From positions 1 to 64,000 of the forward strand of contig NZ_BCSH01000050.1 in assembly GCF_001570765.1 (NCBI RefSeq): a stretch of DNA of 64,000 bases, in the 5' to 3' direction. Below the pieces are notes generated by a model, which saw only the letters and a program-made list of their open reading frames with translations, did no database searches and had not been told where the DNA came from. The position numbers and the translations under genes were made by a program. The stretch comes from Nocardiopsis listeri NBRC 13360. Its GTDB lineage: Bacteria; Actinomycetota; Actinomycetes; Streptosporangiales; Streptosporangiaceae. Below, one piece after another: positions 56,327-64,000 of this stretch (positions are counted from its first letter, which is position 1; the number at the start of each line of letters is the position of its first letter).

Positions 56327-57592
56327 ATGCCACGCCAACCCCTTGACCTGGCCCCCTTCCGCGGCCTCCGCTACGCCGCGCCCGACGTCGACCGCTTCAT
56401 CGACGACGGTTTCGACGTCTCCCGACTCCTGGCCCCGCCCTACGACATCCCCGACGCCCGACAAGCGCGAGAACTCCAACGCTCCGACCCGCACAACGCG
56501 GCCAGGGTCACACTCCCCTTCGAACTGTCCCGCCAGGACGCCGCCGCCCACCGCTACCGGGGCGCCGCCACCCTGCTGCGCAGCTGGATCGACGACGGCT
56601 ACCTCGCCCAGGACCCCGAACCGGCCCTGTACGTCTACGAGCAGACCACCCCCGACGGCCACCTCCAACGCGGACTCATCGGCGCCCTCGGACTCCCCGA
56701 GGACCAGGAGGGGACGCCGGCGGTCCGCCCGCACGAGGACGTGGCCGAACCCCCCGTACTCGACCGCTTCCTGCTGATGGGCGCCGCCCGCGCCAACCTC
56801 GAACCGATCTTCCTGGTCTACCGGGGCGAGGGCGGAGCGGCCTCCACCGCCACCGAGGCCGCCACCCAGGGCACACCAGTGGTCTCCACCCGCACCGGCG
56901 ATGGAGCCCGACACCGCCTGTGGGCGATCACCGACCCGGCGGTCCACCACCGCGTCGCCCGGGACCTGGCCTCCCGCACGGCCCTCATCGCCGACGGACA
57001 CCACCGCTACGCCGCCTACCGGCGCCTGCGCGACGAACACACCGACCCCGGGTGGCGGCACGGCCTGGCGCTGTTGGTGGACAGTGACACCCACCCGCCC
57101 AGGCTCGGCGCCATCCACCGTGTCCTGCCCGGACTGGACACCACGCGGGCGCTGGACCAGGCTCGCGCCGTCGCCACCGTCTCCTCCCTTCCCGACGCCG
57201 CCCCCGCCCACCTGGACGGCGTGGACTCCCCCGCCCTGATCGTGGCCGCCCCCGATGGCACCGCCCACCTGGTGCGCGACTTCACCGACCGAGCGCTGTC
57301 CCGGGCCATGCCCGGCCACTCGTCCGAGTGGCGGCACCTGGACACCGCGGCCCTGCACAAGGTCCTGCTACCCCTGTGGTGTTTCCACGAGGAACAGGTG
57401 CGCATGGTGCACGACGATCCTGCCGAAGCGATCGCCCTCGCCCGCACCGAACAGGGCACCGCGATCATCGTGCCCTCACTGCGAGTGGAACAGGTCTACG
57501 CCGTCGCCGACCGCGGCGAGCTCACCCCCCGAAAATCCACCTCCTTCGGACCCAAACCCCGCACCGGCCTGGTCATGCGGGTTCTGGACTGA
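56327..57592 (+). CDS. DUF1015 family protein
   Basis: This 421-aa protein belongs to DUF1015, which includes archaeal ADP-dependent serine kinase SerK and many bacterial members of unknown function. Seen: LAPFRGLRYAAPDVDR, LLAPPYDIPD, NAARVTLPFE, ALYVYEQT, VRPHEDV, FLLMGAARANLEPIFLVYR, ALIADGHHRYAAYRRLRDE (the conserved DGHHRYEA-type motif) and HEEQVRMVHDDPAEAIALA. It follows the SCP2 gene by 47 bases and precedes the acetyltransferase by 27. Confidence 0.9.
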   Translation: MPRQPLDLAPFRGLRYAAPDVDRFIDDGFDVSRLLAPPYDIPDARQARELQRSDPHNAARVTLPFELSRQDAAAHRYRGAATLLRSWIDDGYLAQDPEPALYVYEQTTPDGHLQRGLIGALGLPEDQEGTPAVRPHEDVAEPPVLDRFLLMGAARANLEPIFLVYRGEGGAASTATEAATQGTPVVSTRTGDGARHRLWAITDPAVHHRVARDLASRTALIADGHHRYAAYRRLRDEHTDPGWRHGLALLVDSDTHPPRLGAIHRVLPGLDTTRALDQARAVATVSSLPDAAPAHLDGVDSPALIVAAPDGTAHLVRDFTDRALSRAMPGHSSEWRHLDTAALHKVLLPLWCFHEEQVRMVHDDPAEAIALARTEQGTAIIVPSLRVEQVYAVADRGELTPRKSTSFGPKPRTGLVMRVLD

Positions 57593-57619
57593 CCAACCCC
57601 GACCAAGGAGAACCCCGAG

Positions 57620-58462
57620 ATGACCACCGACCACCCCCAGACCCGCGAACTCCTGGCCCGGGACCTGACCCGACTGGGCGTACGCCACGGCGACTCCCTC
57701 CTGATCCACTCCTCCCTCAGATCCCTGGGTTGGGTGTGCGGCGCCGAACAGGCCGTCGTGCAGGCACTGATGGACGCGGTCGGTCCCCGAGGGACCCTGG
57801 TCGTGCCCACCCAGACCTCGGACAACACCGACCCCTCCGGGTGGCGGAACCCACCGGTGCCCGAGTCCTGGTGGCCGACCATCCGCGAACACACGCCCGC
57901 GTTCGACCCCCTCACCACCCCCGGCGCCCACATGGGTCGGATCTCGGAGATGGTGCGTACCTGGCCGGGAGCGGTACGCAGCCCCCATCCGCAGACCTCC
58001 TTCGCGGCGCTGGGCCCCGACGCCCACCACCTCATGCATCCCCATCCACTCGGTTCCGCCCTGGGCGAGGAGTCACCCCTGGCCAGGTTGGCGGACTCCA
58101 ATGCCCACATTCTGCTCCTGGGCGTCGAATACGACACCTGCACCACCTTCCACCTGGCCGAATACCGGGTACCGGCCCCGGACCGGACCGACACCTCGTG
58201 CGCAGCCCAGGCCCCCGGCGGCGGCCGGACCTGGGTGGGCGTCCAGGACATCGCCTTCGACTCCGACGACTTCGCCGCCCTGGGCGCGGACCTGGAACGG
58301 ACCGGCACGGTCACGGTCGGCGCCGTGGGAGCCGCCACCGCACGCCTGTTCCCCCTGGCCGAGGCCGTGCGCTTCGCCACCGACTGGCTGACCGAACACC
58401 GCGCCCCGGCTGCGACGGACCACACACCCCGGGGGGAGGCCCCGCGGGGCGGAGCCGCCTAG
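57620..58462 (+). CDS. Aminoglycoside N(3)-acetyltransferase family protein
   Basis: This 280-aa member of the AAC(3)/YokD antibiotic acetyltransferase fold would transfer acetyl from acetyl-CoA to the 3-amino group of 2-deoxystreptamine drugs if it is a true AAC(3). It shows GDSLLIHSSLRSLGWVCGAEQAVVQALMDAVGPRGTLVVPTQT, FDPLTTPGAHMGRISEMVRTWPGAVRSPHPQTSFAALGPDA and LLLGVEYDTCTTFHLAEYR, all family motifs. ATG start with AAGGAGAA upstream. It is embedded in housekeeping genes with matching base composition, so it may be intrinsic rather than acquired. The substrate is unproven. Confidence 0.9.
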   Translation: MTTDHPQTRELLARDLTRLGVRHGDSLLIHSSLRSLGWVCGAEQAVVQALMDAVGPRGTLVVPTQTSDNTDPSGWRNPPVPESWWPTIREHTPAFDPLTTPGAHMGRISEMVRTWPGAVRSPHPQTSFAALGPDAHHLMHPHPLGSALGEESPLARLADSNAHILLLGVEYDTCTTFHLAEYRVPAPDRTDTSCAAQAPGGGRTWVGVQDIAFDSDDFAALGADLERTGTVTVGAVGAATARLFPLAEAVRFATDWLTEHRAPAATDHTPRGEAPRGGAA

Positions 58463-58508
58463 CCTGGAAGCGACCACCATCACCACACGGAAAGACGGGC
58501 CGATCTCC

Positions 58509-59516
58509 ATGTCCCTCCAGGCAGCCGACCGCCCGCTCAACGAGCTCCACGACGCGATGCTCCTGGACCTGGACGGTGTGGTCTACATCGGCGCCGAAGC
58601 CGTCCCCGCCGCACCCGAGGCGATCGGCAAGGCACGCGCCGCCGGCGCCAAGGTCGCCTTCGTCACCAACAACGCCGGACGCACCCCCGCCCGAATCGCC
58701 GAACACCTCACCCACCTCGGTGTTCCCGCCTCCCCCGAGGACGTCGTCACCTCCGCGGAGGCCGCCGCCCGACTGATCTCCGAGCGTTTCCCCTCCGGTT
58801 CGGACGTCCTCGTGGTCGGCGACACCGGACTGAGGCAGGCGGTACGTCGCATGGGGCTGCGCCCCGTCACCATCGCCGACGCCTCGACCGTGGCCGTGGT
58901 GCAGGGCTTCTCCCGCACCATGAACCGCGAACTCCTCGACCAGGGCGCGCTGGCGGTGGCGCGCGGCGCCTACTACGTGGCGAGCAACGCCGACGCCACC
59001 GCCCCAGGCGAATGGGGCATCACCCCCGCCAACGGATCCTTCGTACGCGTCATCGCACACGCCACCGGTGTGGAACCGGTGATCGCCGGCAAACCCATGC
59101 GTCCCCTGCATGAGGAGGGCATGCTCCGCACCGGGGCCACCGACCCGTTGATCGTCGGCGACCGGTTGGACACCGACATCGAGGGCGCCACCACACACGG
59201 CGCGGCCGGGCTGCTGGTACTGTCCGGGGTCGTCACACCCCGCGACCTTGTGGCCGCCCCACCCCATCAGCGTCCCCGTTACCTGTCCTGGGACGTGTCG
59301 GGGATGAACCAGACCCACCCCGGCCCACGACGAGAAGGCGGCCGATCCGAGTGCGGCGGCTGGACCACCACCACCGGCGCGGGTGCGGTCGAGCTGTCCG
59401 GGAGCGGCGACCGATTGGACGGACTACGCTCCCTGTGCGACGCGGTGTGGGCCGACGACTCCATCGACCCCGCCGGGGAGTCGGTGACCGCCGCCCTGCG
59501 GGTTCTGGGCTGGTAG
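58509..59516 (+). CDS. HAD-IIA family hydrolase (NagD-like phosphatase)
   Basis: This is a 335-aa phosphatase of the NagD/p-nitrophenyl phosphatase group. Motif I AMLLDLDGVVYIG (DxDG), motif II FVTNNAGRTPARI, the cap region, VEPVIAGKPMRP (motif III Lys) and motif IV LIVGDRLDTDIEGATTHGAAGLLVLSGV are all present. About 70 residues after the catalytic domain are extra and unconserved. ATG start. Small phosphometabolites are the usual substrates. Confidence 0.92.
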   Translation: MSLQAADRPLNELHDAMLLDLDGVVYIGAEAVPAAPEAIGKARAAGAKVAFVTNNAGRTPARIAEHLTHLGVPASPEDVVTSAEAAARLISERFPSGSDVLVVGDTGLRQAVRRMGLRPVTIADASTVAVVQGFSRTMNRELLDQGALAVARGAYYVASNADATAPGEWGITPANGSFVRVIAHATGVEPVIAGKPMRPLHEEGMLRTGATDPLIVGDRLDTDIEGATTHGAAGLLVLSGVVTPRDLVAAPPHQRPRYLSWDVSGMNQTHPGPRREGGRSECGGWTTTTGAGAVELSGSGDRLDGLRSLCDAVWADDSIDPAGESVTAALRVLGW

Positions 59517-59525
59517 ATCGGGGCC

Positions 59526-59924
59526 TCACCCTTCGGCCCTCCATTCGGGGGCGACGGTCCTCACCTCCACCTCCAGGATGCTGCGCACCCCCTGTGGCCC
59601 GCGCCAGATCCGACGGCGCAGCGCCCCCGTCACACGGATCACCTCCCCCGGTCGGTACTTCCGGACCCGGTCGACCATCGAGTCCTCGAAGGAGATCAGG
59701 GTCAGCGAGTCCAGGCGGTGCCCGGGGCGTCGCGGATCCTCGGGACGGGCCACCCCGATCCGCCAGGAGACCAACCGATCACCGCTGGGCAGTTCACGAA
59801 CGGTCGGCGCGGCGGTGATCCGCCCGACCACCAGCACCTGGTTGAGGTGGCCCTGATCCTTTGTCAGGGCCTCGCTCGTGGTCTTGGTCGTGTCCTTGGT
59901 TTCTGAGGGGTTCCGGATGAGCAC
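59526..59924 (-). CDS. Single-stranded DNA-binding protein paralog without acidic tail
   Basis: This 132-aa OB-fold protein starts at a GTG with GGAAGG upstream; an earlier ATG lies in non-conserved sequence. The SSB start LNQVLVVGRITAAPTVRELPSGDRLVSWRIGVA is clear, followed by DSLTLISFEDSMVDRVRKYRPGEVIRVTGALRRRIWRGPQG. It lacks the glycine-rich linker and acidic DDDIPF-type C-terminal tip of housekeeping SSB. It is therefore probably an SsbB-like paralog that binds DNA without recruiting the usual partners. It converges on the HAD gene. Confidence 0.87.
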   Translation of the reverse strand: MLIRNPSETKDTTKTTSEALTKDQGHLNQVLVVGRITAAPTVRELPSGDRLVSWRIGVARPEDPRRPGHRLDSLTLISFEDSMVDRVRKYRPGEVIRVTGALRRRIWRGPQGVRSILEVEVRTVAPEWRAEG

Positions 59925-60117
59925 GAGGGACCTTCCCGATAGAGGCTGACCTGGTGCGCGCGCTGGTTCCAGGATCCCCGCCGGCAGGGTGCGGGAAAAG
60001 GCCGTTCGAGAATCTGTGGACAACCAGGACCCCGGGTGACCCCCGACACAGGACCGTTCAGGTCCCGTGCCCTAGAGTCGGGTTCGGTCCACAACGGTAG
60101 AAGAGGGGTGCTCGGAC

Positions 60118-61122
60118 GTGCACAAAGACGTGAACACCGACGACCTGCCCGAGGGGATCATCCCCTTGGGCGACGAGATCTACGCCATCGACACGATGCT
60201 GGCCGGGTACCCGGGGGTGGTGTCCGCCTACCTCATCCGCACCGAGCGGCCCTGCATCGTGGAGGTCGGCACCGCCGGTTCCGCCCCGGTCCTGCGCGAC
60301 GCCGTCATCCGACTCGGCCTGTCCCCCAAGGACCTGGCCACCATCGTGGTCACGCACATCCACCTGGACCACGCCGGCGGCACCGGCGACATGGCGGCGC
60401 TGTTCCCCAACGCCGAGATCGTGGTGCACGAACGCGGCGCCCGACACCTGGCCGACCCCAGCCGACTCATGGCCAGCGCCAAGATGGTGTGGGGGGACCG
60501 GTTGGAGACCCTCTTCGGGCACATGCGCCCCACCGAGGCTTCCCGGATCCGTTCGGTCGCCGCGACCGGCGAGATCGACCTCGGAGCGGGACGCAAGCTC
60601 GTGTCGCACTACGCTCCCGGCCACGCCAAGCACCACATGGGTCTGGTCGACACCGTCACCGGCGACCTGTACGTCGGCGACGCCCTCGGCGTGTACAACC
60701 CGCTCACCGGCGACCTCCGGCCGGCCACCCCGCCCCCGGACTTCGACATGGACGCCTGTCTGAGCACGCTGCGCCTGTTCGGTGACATCGGTGCCCAACG
60801 CCTGATGTTCTCCCACTTCGGCGCGGTGGACGGCGTCGGCGAGAAACTCGACCGTGCCGAGCGGGAACTGCGCCTGTGGGTGGAGACGGTCCGCGACTCC
60901 CACGACACCGGTGGGGACCTGGACCACGCCGTCGCCATGGTGAAGGACAAGGTGATCTCCCGGTACAAGCCGCTTCCCCCGGACGCCTCCCCCGACGCGG
61001 CCGCGGTGCTGGACATCCTCAGTGGCGCCGAGGCCAACGTCGGCGGAATCGTGCACTGGCTGGACCGGCTCGCCCAAGAGCAGGCCGACGCCGCGAGGAA
61101 GGCCGAGGAGGAACGCGCCTGA
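60118..61122 (+). CDS. Metallo-beta-lactamase-fold hydrolase
   Basis: This is a 334-aa MBL-fold enzyme with the zinc motif VTHIHLDHAGG (HxHxDH), further ligands YAPGHAKHH and YVGDALG (Asp) and a late MFSHFGAV. This order fits the glyoxalase-II/quorum-quenching-like branch rather than beta-lactamases. A C-terminal helical part ends in an Ala/Glu-rich stretch. GTG start with GAGGGG upstream; a TAGAGT -10-like element is about 40 bases before it. The substrate is unknown. Confidence 0.9.
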   Translation: MHKDVNTDDLPEGIIPLGDEIYAIDTMLAGYPGVVSAYLIRTERPCIVEVGTAGSAPVLRDAVIRLGLSPKDLATIVVTHIHLDHAGGTGDMAALFPNAEIVVHERGARHLADPSRLMASAKMVWGDRLETLFGHMRPTEASRIRSVAATGEIDLGAGRKLVSHYAPGHAKHHMGLVDTVTGDLYVGDALGVYNPLTGDLRPATPPPDFDMDACLSTLRLFGDIGAQRLMFSHFGAVDGVGEKLDRAERELRLWVETVRDSHDTGGDLDHAVAMVKDKVISRYKPLPPDASPDAAAVLDILSGAEANVGGIVHWLDRLAQEQADAARKAEEERA

Positions 61123-61194
61123 ACCTCGCGGAGGCCGGGGCGTCACGGGAAAACCCGGTGCGTCCCGCCACCCCCACGACGTAGTCTCCCCGGC

Positions 61195-62124
61195 ATGACG
61201 ATCGAAATCCGTCCGATGCGCCGCGCGGACATCCCCGGAACGTTCGCGCTCATCCGGAGGGCCTACCCCTGCCTGGTGCTCACTGAGGCCCTCATCACGG
61301 AGCGCTTCGACCGGCCCTTGACCTACTTCCGGGATCAACGCTTCGTCGCGGTGGAGGGCGACGAGGTGGTCGGCCACGTCCTCTCACGTCTGTACGAGGA
61401 CGAGAACGAACGCACCCACGGGCAGACCTACATGGCCGCCGTGACGCCTCGGCGCGTCGACGGAGACCTCTCCGATCGGCTGCTGGAGACCTCCGAACGG
61501 CACCTGGTCGACAACGGTACCGAATTCCTGGACGCCGACGCCGCCGAGGAGGGCGTCCAGGTCGGTGGGGAGGACTTCCGGCGGGCGATCCTGGAACGCG
61601 GGTACGAACTCACCGAGAGCTCCAAGATCCTCGGCCTGGACCTGACCACGCTCCCCGAACCACCGCCCGCCCCCGAGGGCGCCGAGCTGCGCGCCTTCCG
61701 GGAGTTCGACGACGACCCCCGCCCCATCTACGAGATCGACAAGGCCACCAGCGAAGACGAACCGGGCGGCCCCGACGACGGATTCCTGCCCTACGAGGAT
61801 TGGGTTCGCATCCTGTGGGACAACCCGCTGGCCGACCGCGACCTCAGCCTGGCGCTCCTGCTGGACGGGGTCCCCGTGACCATCTCCTGCTACAGGTCGG
61901 ACGGCACCGGCCGCATGGAGTCGGGGATGACCGGCACCCTGCGCGAGTACCGGGGCCGCGGGCTGGCCGCGCACACCAAGACCAAGGCGCTGCACCTGGC
62001 CCGGCAGAAGGGCCTCCGGCACGCCTACACCGGCAACCACTCCGACAACGCACCCATGCTCGCCATCAACGACCGGCTCGGGTACGGCGTCGTCGGCAGC
62101 GAGGAGACCTACCGCCGGCCCTGA
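61195..62124 (+). CDS. Tandem GNAT-family N-acetyltransferase (MshD-like arrangement)
   Basis: This 309-aa protein is probably two fused GNAT folds. The first (about 1-140) has IEIRPMRRADIPGTFALIRRAY, FVAVEGDEVVGHVLSRLY and YMAAVTPRRVDGDLSDRLLET. The second (about 155-309) has SLALLLDGVPVTISCYRS and the acetyl-CoA loop TGTLREYRGRGLAAHTKTKALHLARQKGLRHAYTGNHSDNAPMLAINDRLGY. Double-GNAT proteins include mycothiol synthase, but this may be another acetyltransferase. The 3' end overlaps the convergent NUDIX gene by 16 bases. Confidence 0.88.
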   Translation: MTIEIRPMRRADIPGTFALIRRAYPCLVLTEALITERFDRPLTYFRDQRFVAVEGDEVVGHVLSRLYEDENERTHGQTYMAAVTPRRVDGDLSDRLLETSERHLVDNGTEFLDADAAEEGVQVGGEDFRRAILERGYELTESSKILGLDLTTLPEPPPAPEGAELRAFREFDDDPRPIYEIDKATSEDEPGGPDDGFLPYEDWVRILWDNPLADRDLSLALLLDGVPVTISCYRSDGTGRMESGMTGTLREYRGRGLAAHTKTKALHLARQKGLRHAYTGNHSDNAPMLAINDRLGYGVVGSEETYRRP

Positions 62125-62576
62125 CCTGCTCGGGGCACCCCGGGCAGCTCCAGGACCCGGAGCAGGTGCGCGTACAGACCATCCGCCCAGGACAGTTCGC
62201 CGTCGGAGGGCAACCGGTCGAAGGCCCGCACCTCGACCGTCTCGAAACGGCCGGTCAACGGCTCCAACTCGCGCACCCGAGCGTGGGTGACCACCGTGGT
62301 GTGGCCCTTGGCCAAGACATAGTGGCCCACGATCCGGATCACCCCGAGCGTGGCACCGGCTTCCTCCCAGGCCTCACGGCGAGCCGTGTCGGAGATCCCC
62401 TCCCCCGGTTCCCGATGCCCTCCCGGGAACTCCCAGGCCCGCTTGCGATTGCGGACCATCAAGGGGCGCTCCCCCAGGTAGGTCAGGCACACCACCGAGT
62501 CGTACTCGGCGGGCACCTCGCCCAGACGCACGACGGCGCCGCCGAGTGGCCTCTCACCACCCGACGGCGCCTCCAT
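62109..62576 (-). CDS. NUDIX hydrolase
   Basis: This 155-aa NUDIX enzyme hydrolyses nucleoside diphosphate-linked compounds. The Nudix box (GGHREPGEG, then REAWEEAGA) has the Gx5Ex7REUXEExGU spacing and the metal-binding Glu residues. ATG start. It lies 14 bases after the RGG/TPR gene on the same strand. The substrate is unknown. Confidence 0.93.
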   Translation of the reverse strand: MEAPSGGERPLGGAVVRLGEVPAEYDSVVCLTYLGERPLMVRNRKRAWEFPGGHREPGEGISDTARREAWEEAGATLGVIRIVGHYVLAKGHTTVVTHARVRELEPLTGRFETVEVRAFDRLPSDGELSWADGLYAHLLRVLELPGVPRAGQGRR

Positions 62577-62590
62577 CGGTTCGGGGAAGG

Positions 62591-63976
62591 TCAGTCCCGG
62601 CCCCTACGTTCCTCGGCCTCCGCCGCCTGGTCCGCGTCCTCCTCGACGTCGGTCCAGACGACGCCGTCCTCGACGTCGTGGTCGACCAGTTCCACGCCCT
62701 CCAGCGCGGCCAGACGCTCGTCGGCGTCGGTCATGCCCTCGCGGTCCACCGAAGAGGCCCGGGCGAAGTACTCGCGGGCGTCATCGGTACGGCCCAGCTC
62801 CTCCAGAACGTCGGCGTAGGCGTAGAACAACCGGGCCACGTACGGACGGGCACGGCGTTCCTTGAGTTCCGGTACCTGTAGCTCGGCCAGCGCCGCCTTG
62901 ACGTCGCCCATGTCCCGACGGGCACCGGCTGCCACAATGCGCAACTCGATCCGGTCCGCGGTGTCCAAATCCTTCCCTGCCGGATCGTTGGTGATCTCCA
63001 ACGCCCGCTCCGGACGGCCCAGGCCACGTTCGCAGTCCGCCATGACCGCCAGGAAGGTGTCCCGGCCGCTCATCCGCCGCGCCGCGCGCAGGTCTGACAG
63101 AGCCTCCTGCCACTTACCGACCGTGTAGGCGGCGATGCCGGAGGCCTCACGGACCGTCGCCAGGCGAGAGGCCTTGCGACGGGCGTAGGCGGCGTGCTTA
63201 TAGGCCCGTTCGGGATCCTCGTCGACGAACAGGCCGGCGGCCACGATGTGCTTGCCGATCAGCTCGGCCAGGGACTTGGGCAGCGAGTGCAGATCGCGCT
63301 TGGTCTCCGGGTCGATCTGATTGTAGGTGGCCTCATCCGGCAGCGGCGGAGCTACGCCCGCCGGGTCCCGCTCCTCACGGGGCCCGCGCCGGTCGTCGCG
63401 TCGGTCGTCGCGTCGGTCGTCGCGTCGGTCGTCCCGACGGAAGTCGCGGCCACCACCGCCACTTCCACCGCCACCAGGACGATCATCGCGACGCCCATAA
63501 CCACCCCGGTCATCGCGACGATCCCGGTCACCCCGGTACCCACCACCACGACGATCCCGACCCTGGTTCCGGTCGCCCTGATAACCACCACGACGGTCAT
63601 CCCGACGATCATCCCGGTTGCCAACAGCACGGCGGTCGCGGTCCTGGCCCTGACCGCCTCGATTGCCGGCATCGCGTCGGTCGTCCCGACGGAAGTCGCG
63701 GCCACCACCGCCACCAGGACGATCATCGCGACGCCCATAACCACCCCGGTCATCGCGACGATCCCGGTCACCCCGGTACCCACCACCACGACGATCCCGA
63801 CCCTGGTTCCGGTCGCCCTGATAACCACCACGACGGTCATCCCGGGATCCCCTGTAGCCGGACCGGGAGCGGGAGTCGTCACCGCGCCCGCGTCCGCCAG
63901 GCCCACCGGAGCCGTTACCGCTGTGGTCGTGTGCTCCGGAGTCCTCGCGGTCTCCCGATCGGCTTTCCTCAGTCAT
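62591..63976 (-). CDS. Disordered Arg/Gly/Asp-rich plus TPR-like helical repeat protein
   Basis: This is a 461-aa protein. The first half (about 1-205) is almost entirely Arg, Asp, Gly, Tyr and Gln in RGG-like and RRDD repeats (YRGDRDRRDDRGGYGRRDDR), with two near-identical blocks and a final run of RRDD units. The second half is helical with TPR-like features (AYTVGKWQEALSDLRAARRM; GDVKAALAELQVPEL; YAYADVLEELGRTDDAREYFARASS). Such tails often bind RNA or drive condensation; the TPR part would bind protein partners. ATG start near the window end; no promoter is visible. Function unknown. Confidence 0.85.
   Translation of the reverse strand: MTEESRSGDREDSGAHDHSGNGSGGPGGRGRGDDSRSRSGYRGSRDDRRGGYQGDRNQGRDRRGGGYRGDRDRRDDRGGYGRRDDRPGGGGGRDFRRDDRRDAGNRGGQGQDRDRRAVGNRDDRRDDRRGGYQGDRNQGRDRRGGGYRGDRDRRDDRGGYGRRDDRPGGGGSGGGGRDFRRDDRRDDRRDDRRDDRRGPREERDPAGVAPPLPDEATYNQIDPETKRDLHSLPKSLAELIGKHIVAAGLFVDEDPERAYKHAAYARRKASRLATVREASGIAAYTVGKWQEALSDLRAARRMSGRDTFLAVMADCERGLGRPERALEITNDPAGKDLDTADRIELRIVAAGARRDMGDVKAALAELQVPELKERRARPYVARLFYAYADVLEELGRTDDAREYFARASSVDREGMTDADERLAALEGVELVDHDVEDGVVWTDVEEDADQAAEAEERRGRD
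63465..63844. repeat. Exact 140-bp intragenic direct repeat, period 240 bp
   Basis: 63465-63604 and 63705-63844 are identical over 140 bases at a spacing of exactly 240. Just before the first copy, another 40-base match (63423-63462 with 63674-63713) has a slightly different offset, showing a small insertion. A 12-bp unit encoding RRDD repeats four times near 63390-63440. These lie in the disordered half of the TPR protein gene. Confidence 0.9.
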
Positions 63977-64000
63977 CGAACCCGTCCGTCAACATTCAAA

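Noticed and set aside
63352-63906. Plus-complement periodic Val/Gly/Thr-rich frame inside the RGG/TPR gene
   Set aside because: It is a frame shadow of the Arg/Gly/Asp repeats; its apparent hydrophobic periodicity only mirrors the DNA repeat.

Overview
The window is a GC-rich actinobacterial chromosome segment. Evidence: about 70% G+C with strong third-position GC, frequent GTG starts, chains of 4-base stop/start overlaps, and actinobacterial signature genes (rbpA, whiA, steA/steB, an Lsr2-like protein). Gene content and order resemble Nocardiopsis and relatives (inference from gene order and protein style, not from a search). There is no rRNA, tRNA or insertion sequence, and no CRISPR array.

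Layout. 1-3.6 kb: two secreted S33-type peptidase paralogs with unusual inverted repeats between and after them. 3.7-17.8 kb: a defence island. It is a type III-D-like CRISPR-Cas locus (cas6; then cas10, cas7, csx10, a double Cas7, csx19 and a TIGR03986-like RAMP in one overlapping operon). It also carries a large protein with two CARF domains around a PD-(D/E)xK nuclease, a small coupled partner gene, and a Cys/His-rich protein of unknown function. Cas10 keeps a polymerase-type AGDD motif but has no HD nuclease. The expected logic is target RNA, then cyclic oligoadenylate, then the CARF nuclease. 17.9-21.7 kb: an unknown gene, a DUF485/ActP-type symporter pair and an Lsr2-like protein. 21.8-29.8 kb: histidine degradation (hutH-hutU-M20 amidohydrolase-hutF-hutI) with a divergent IclR regulator.

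29.8-42.7 kb: small genes, rbpA and secG, then the conserved glycolysis and cell-wall block read leftwards: uvrC-rapZ, yvcK, a DUF488 gene, whiA, gap, pgk, tpiA. A mechanosensitive channel gene diverges from uvrC. 42.7-55.8 kb: a Rieske lipoprotein, uvrA with an SOS box, and terC with a yybP-ykoY-type manganese riboswitch. Next come a glycosyltransferase, a decayed MraY-like gene, steB, steA, recN, nadK, tlyA and two small proteins. 55.9-64 kb: SCP2, DUF1015, AAC(3), HAD hydrolase, an SSB paralog, MBL hydrolase, GNAT, NUDIX, and an RGG/TPR protein with a 140-bp exact internal repeat.

The most promising candidates for something undescribed are the coupled gene plus double-CARF effector, the Cys/His-rich gene divergent from it (5.8-7.7 kb), and several cis-acting RNA or DNA structures listed as findings.
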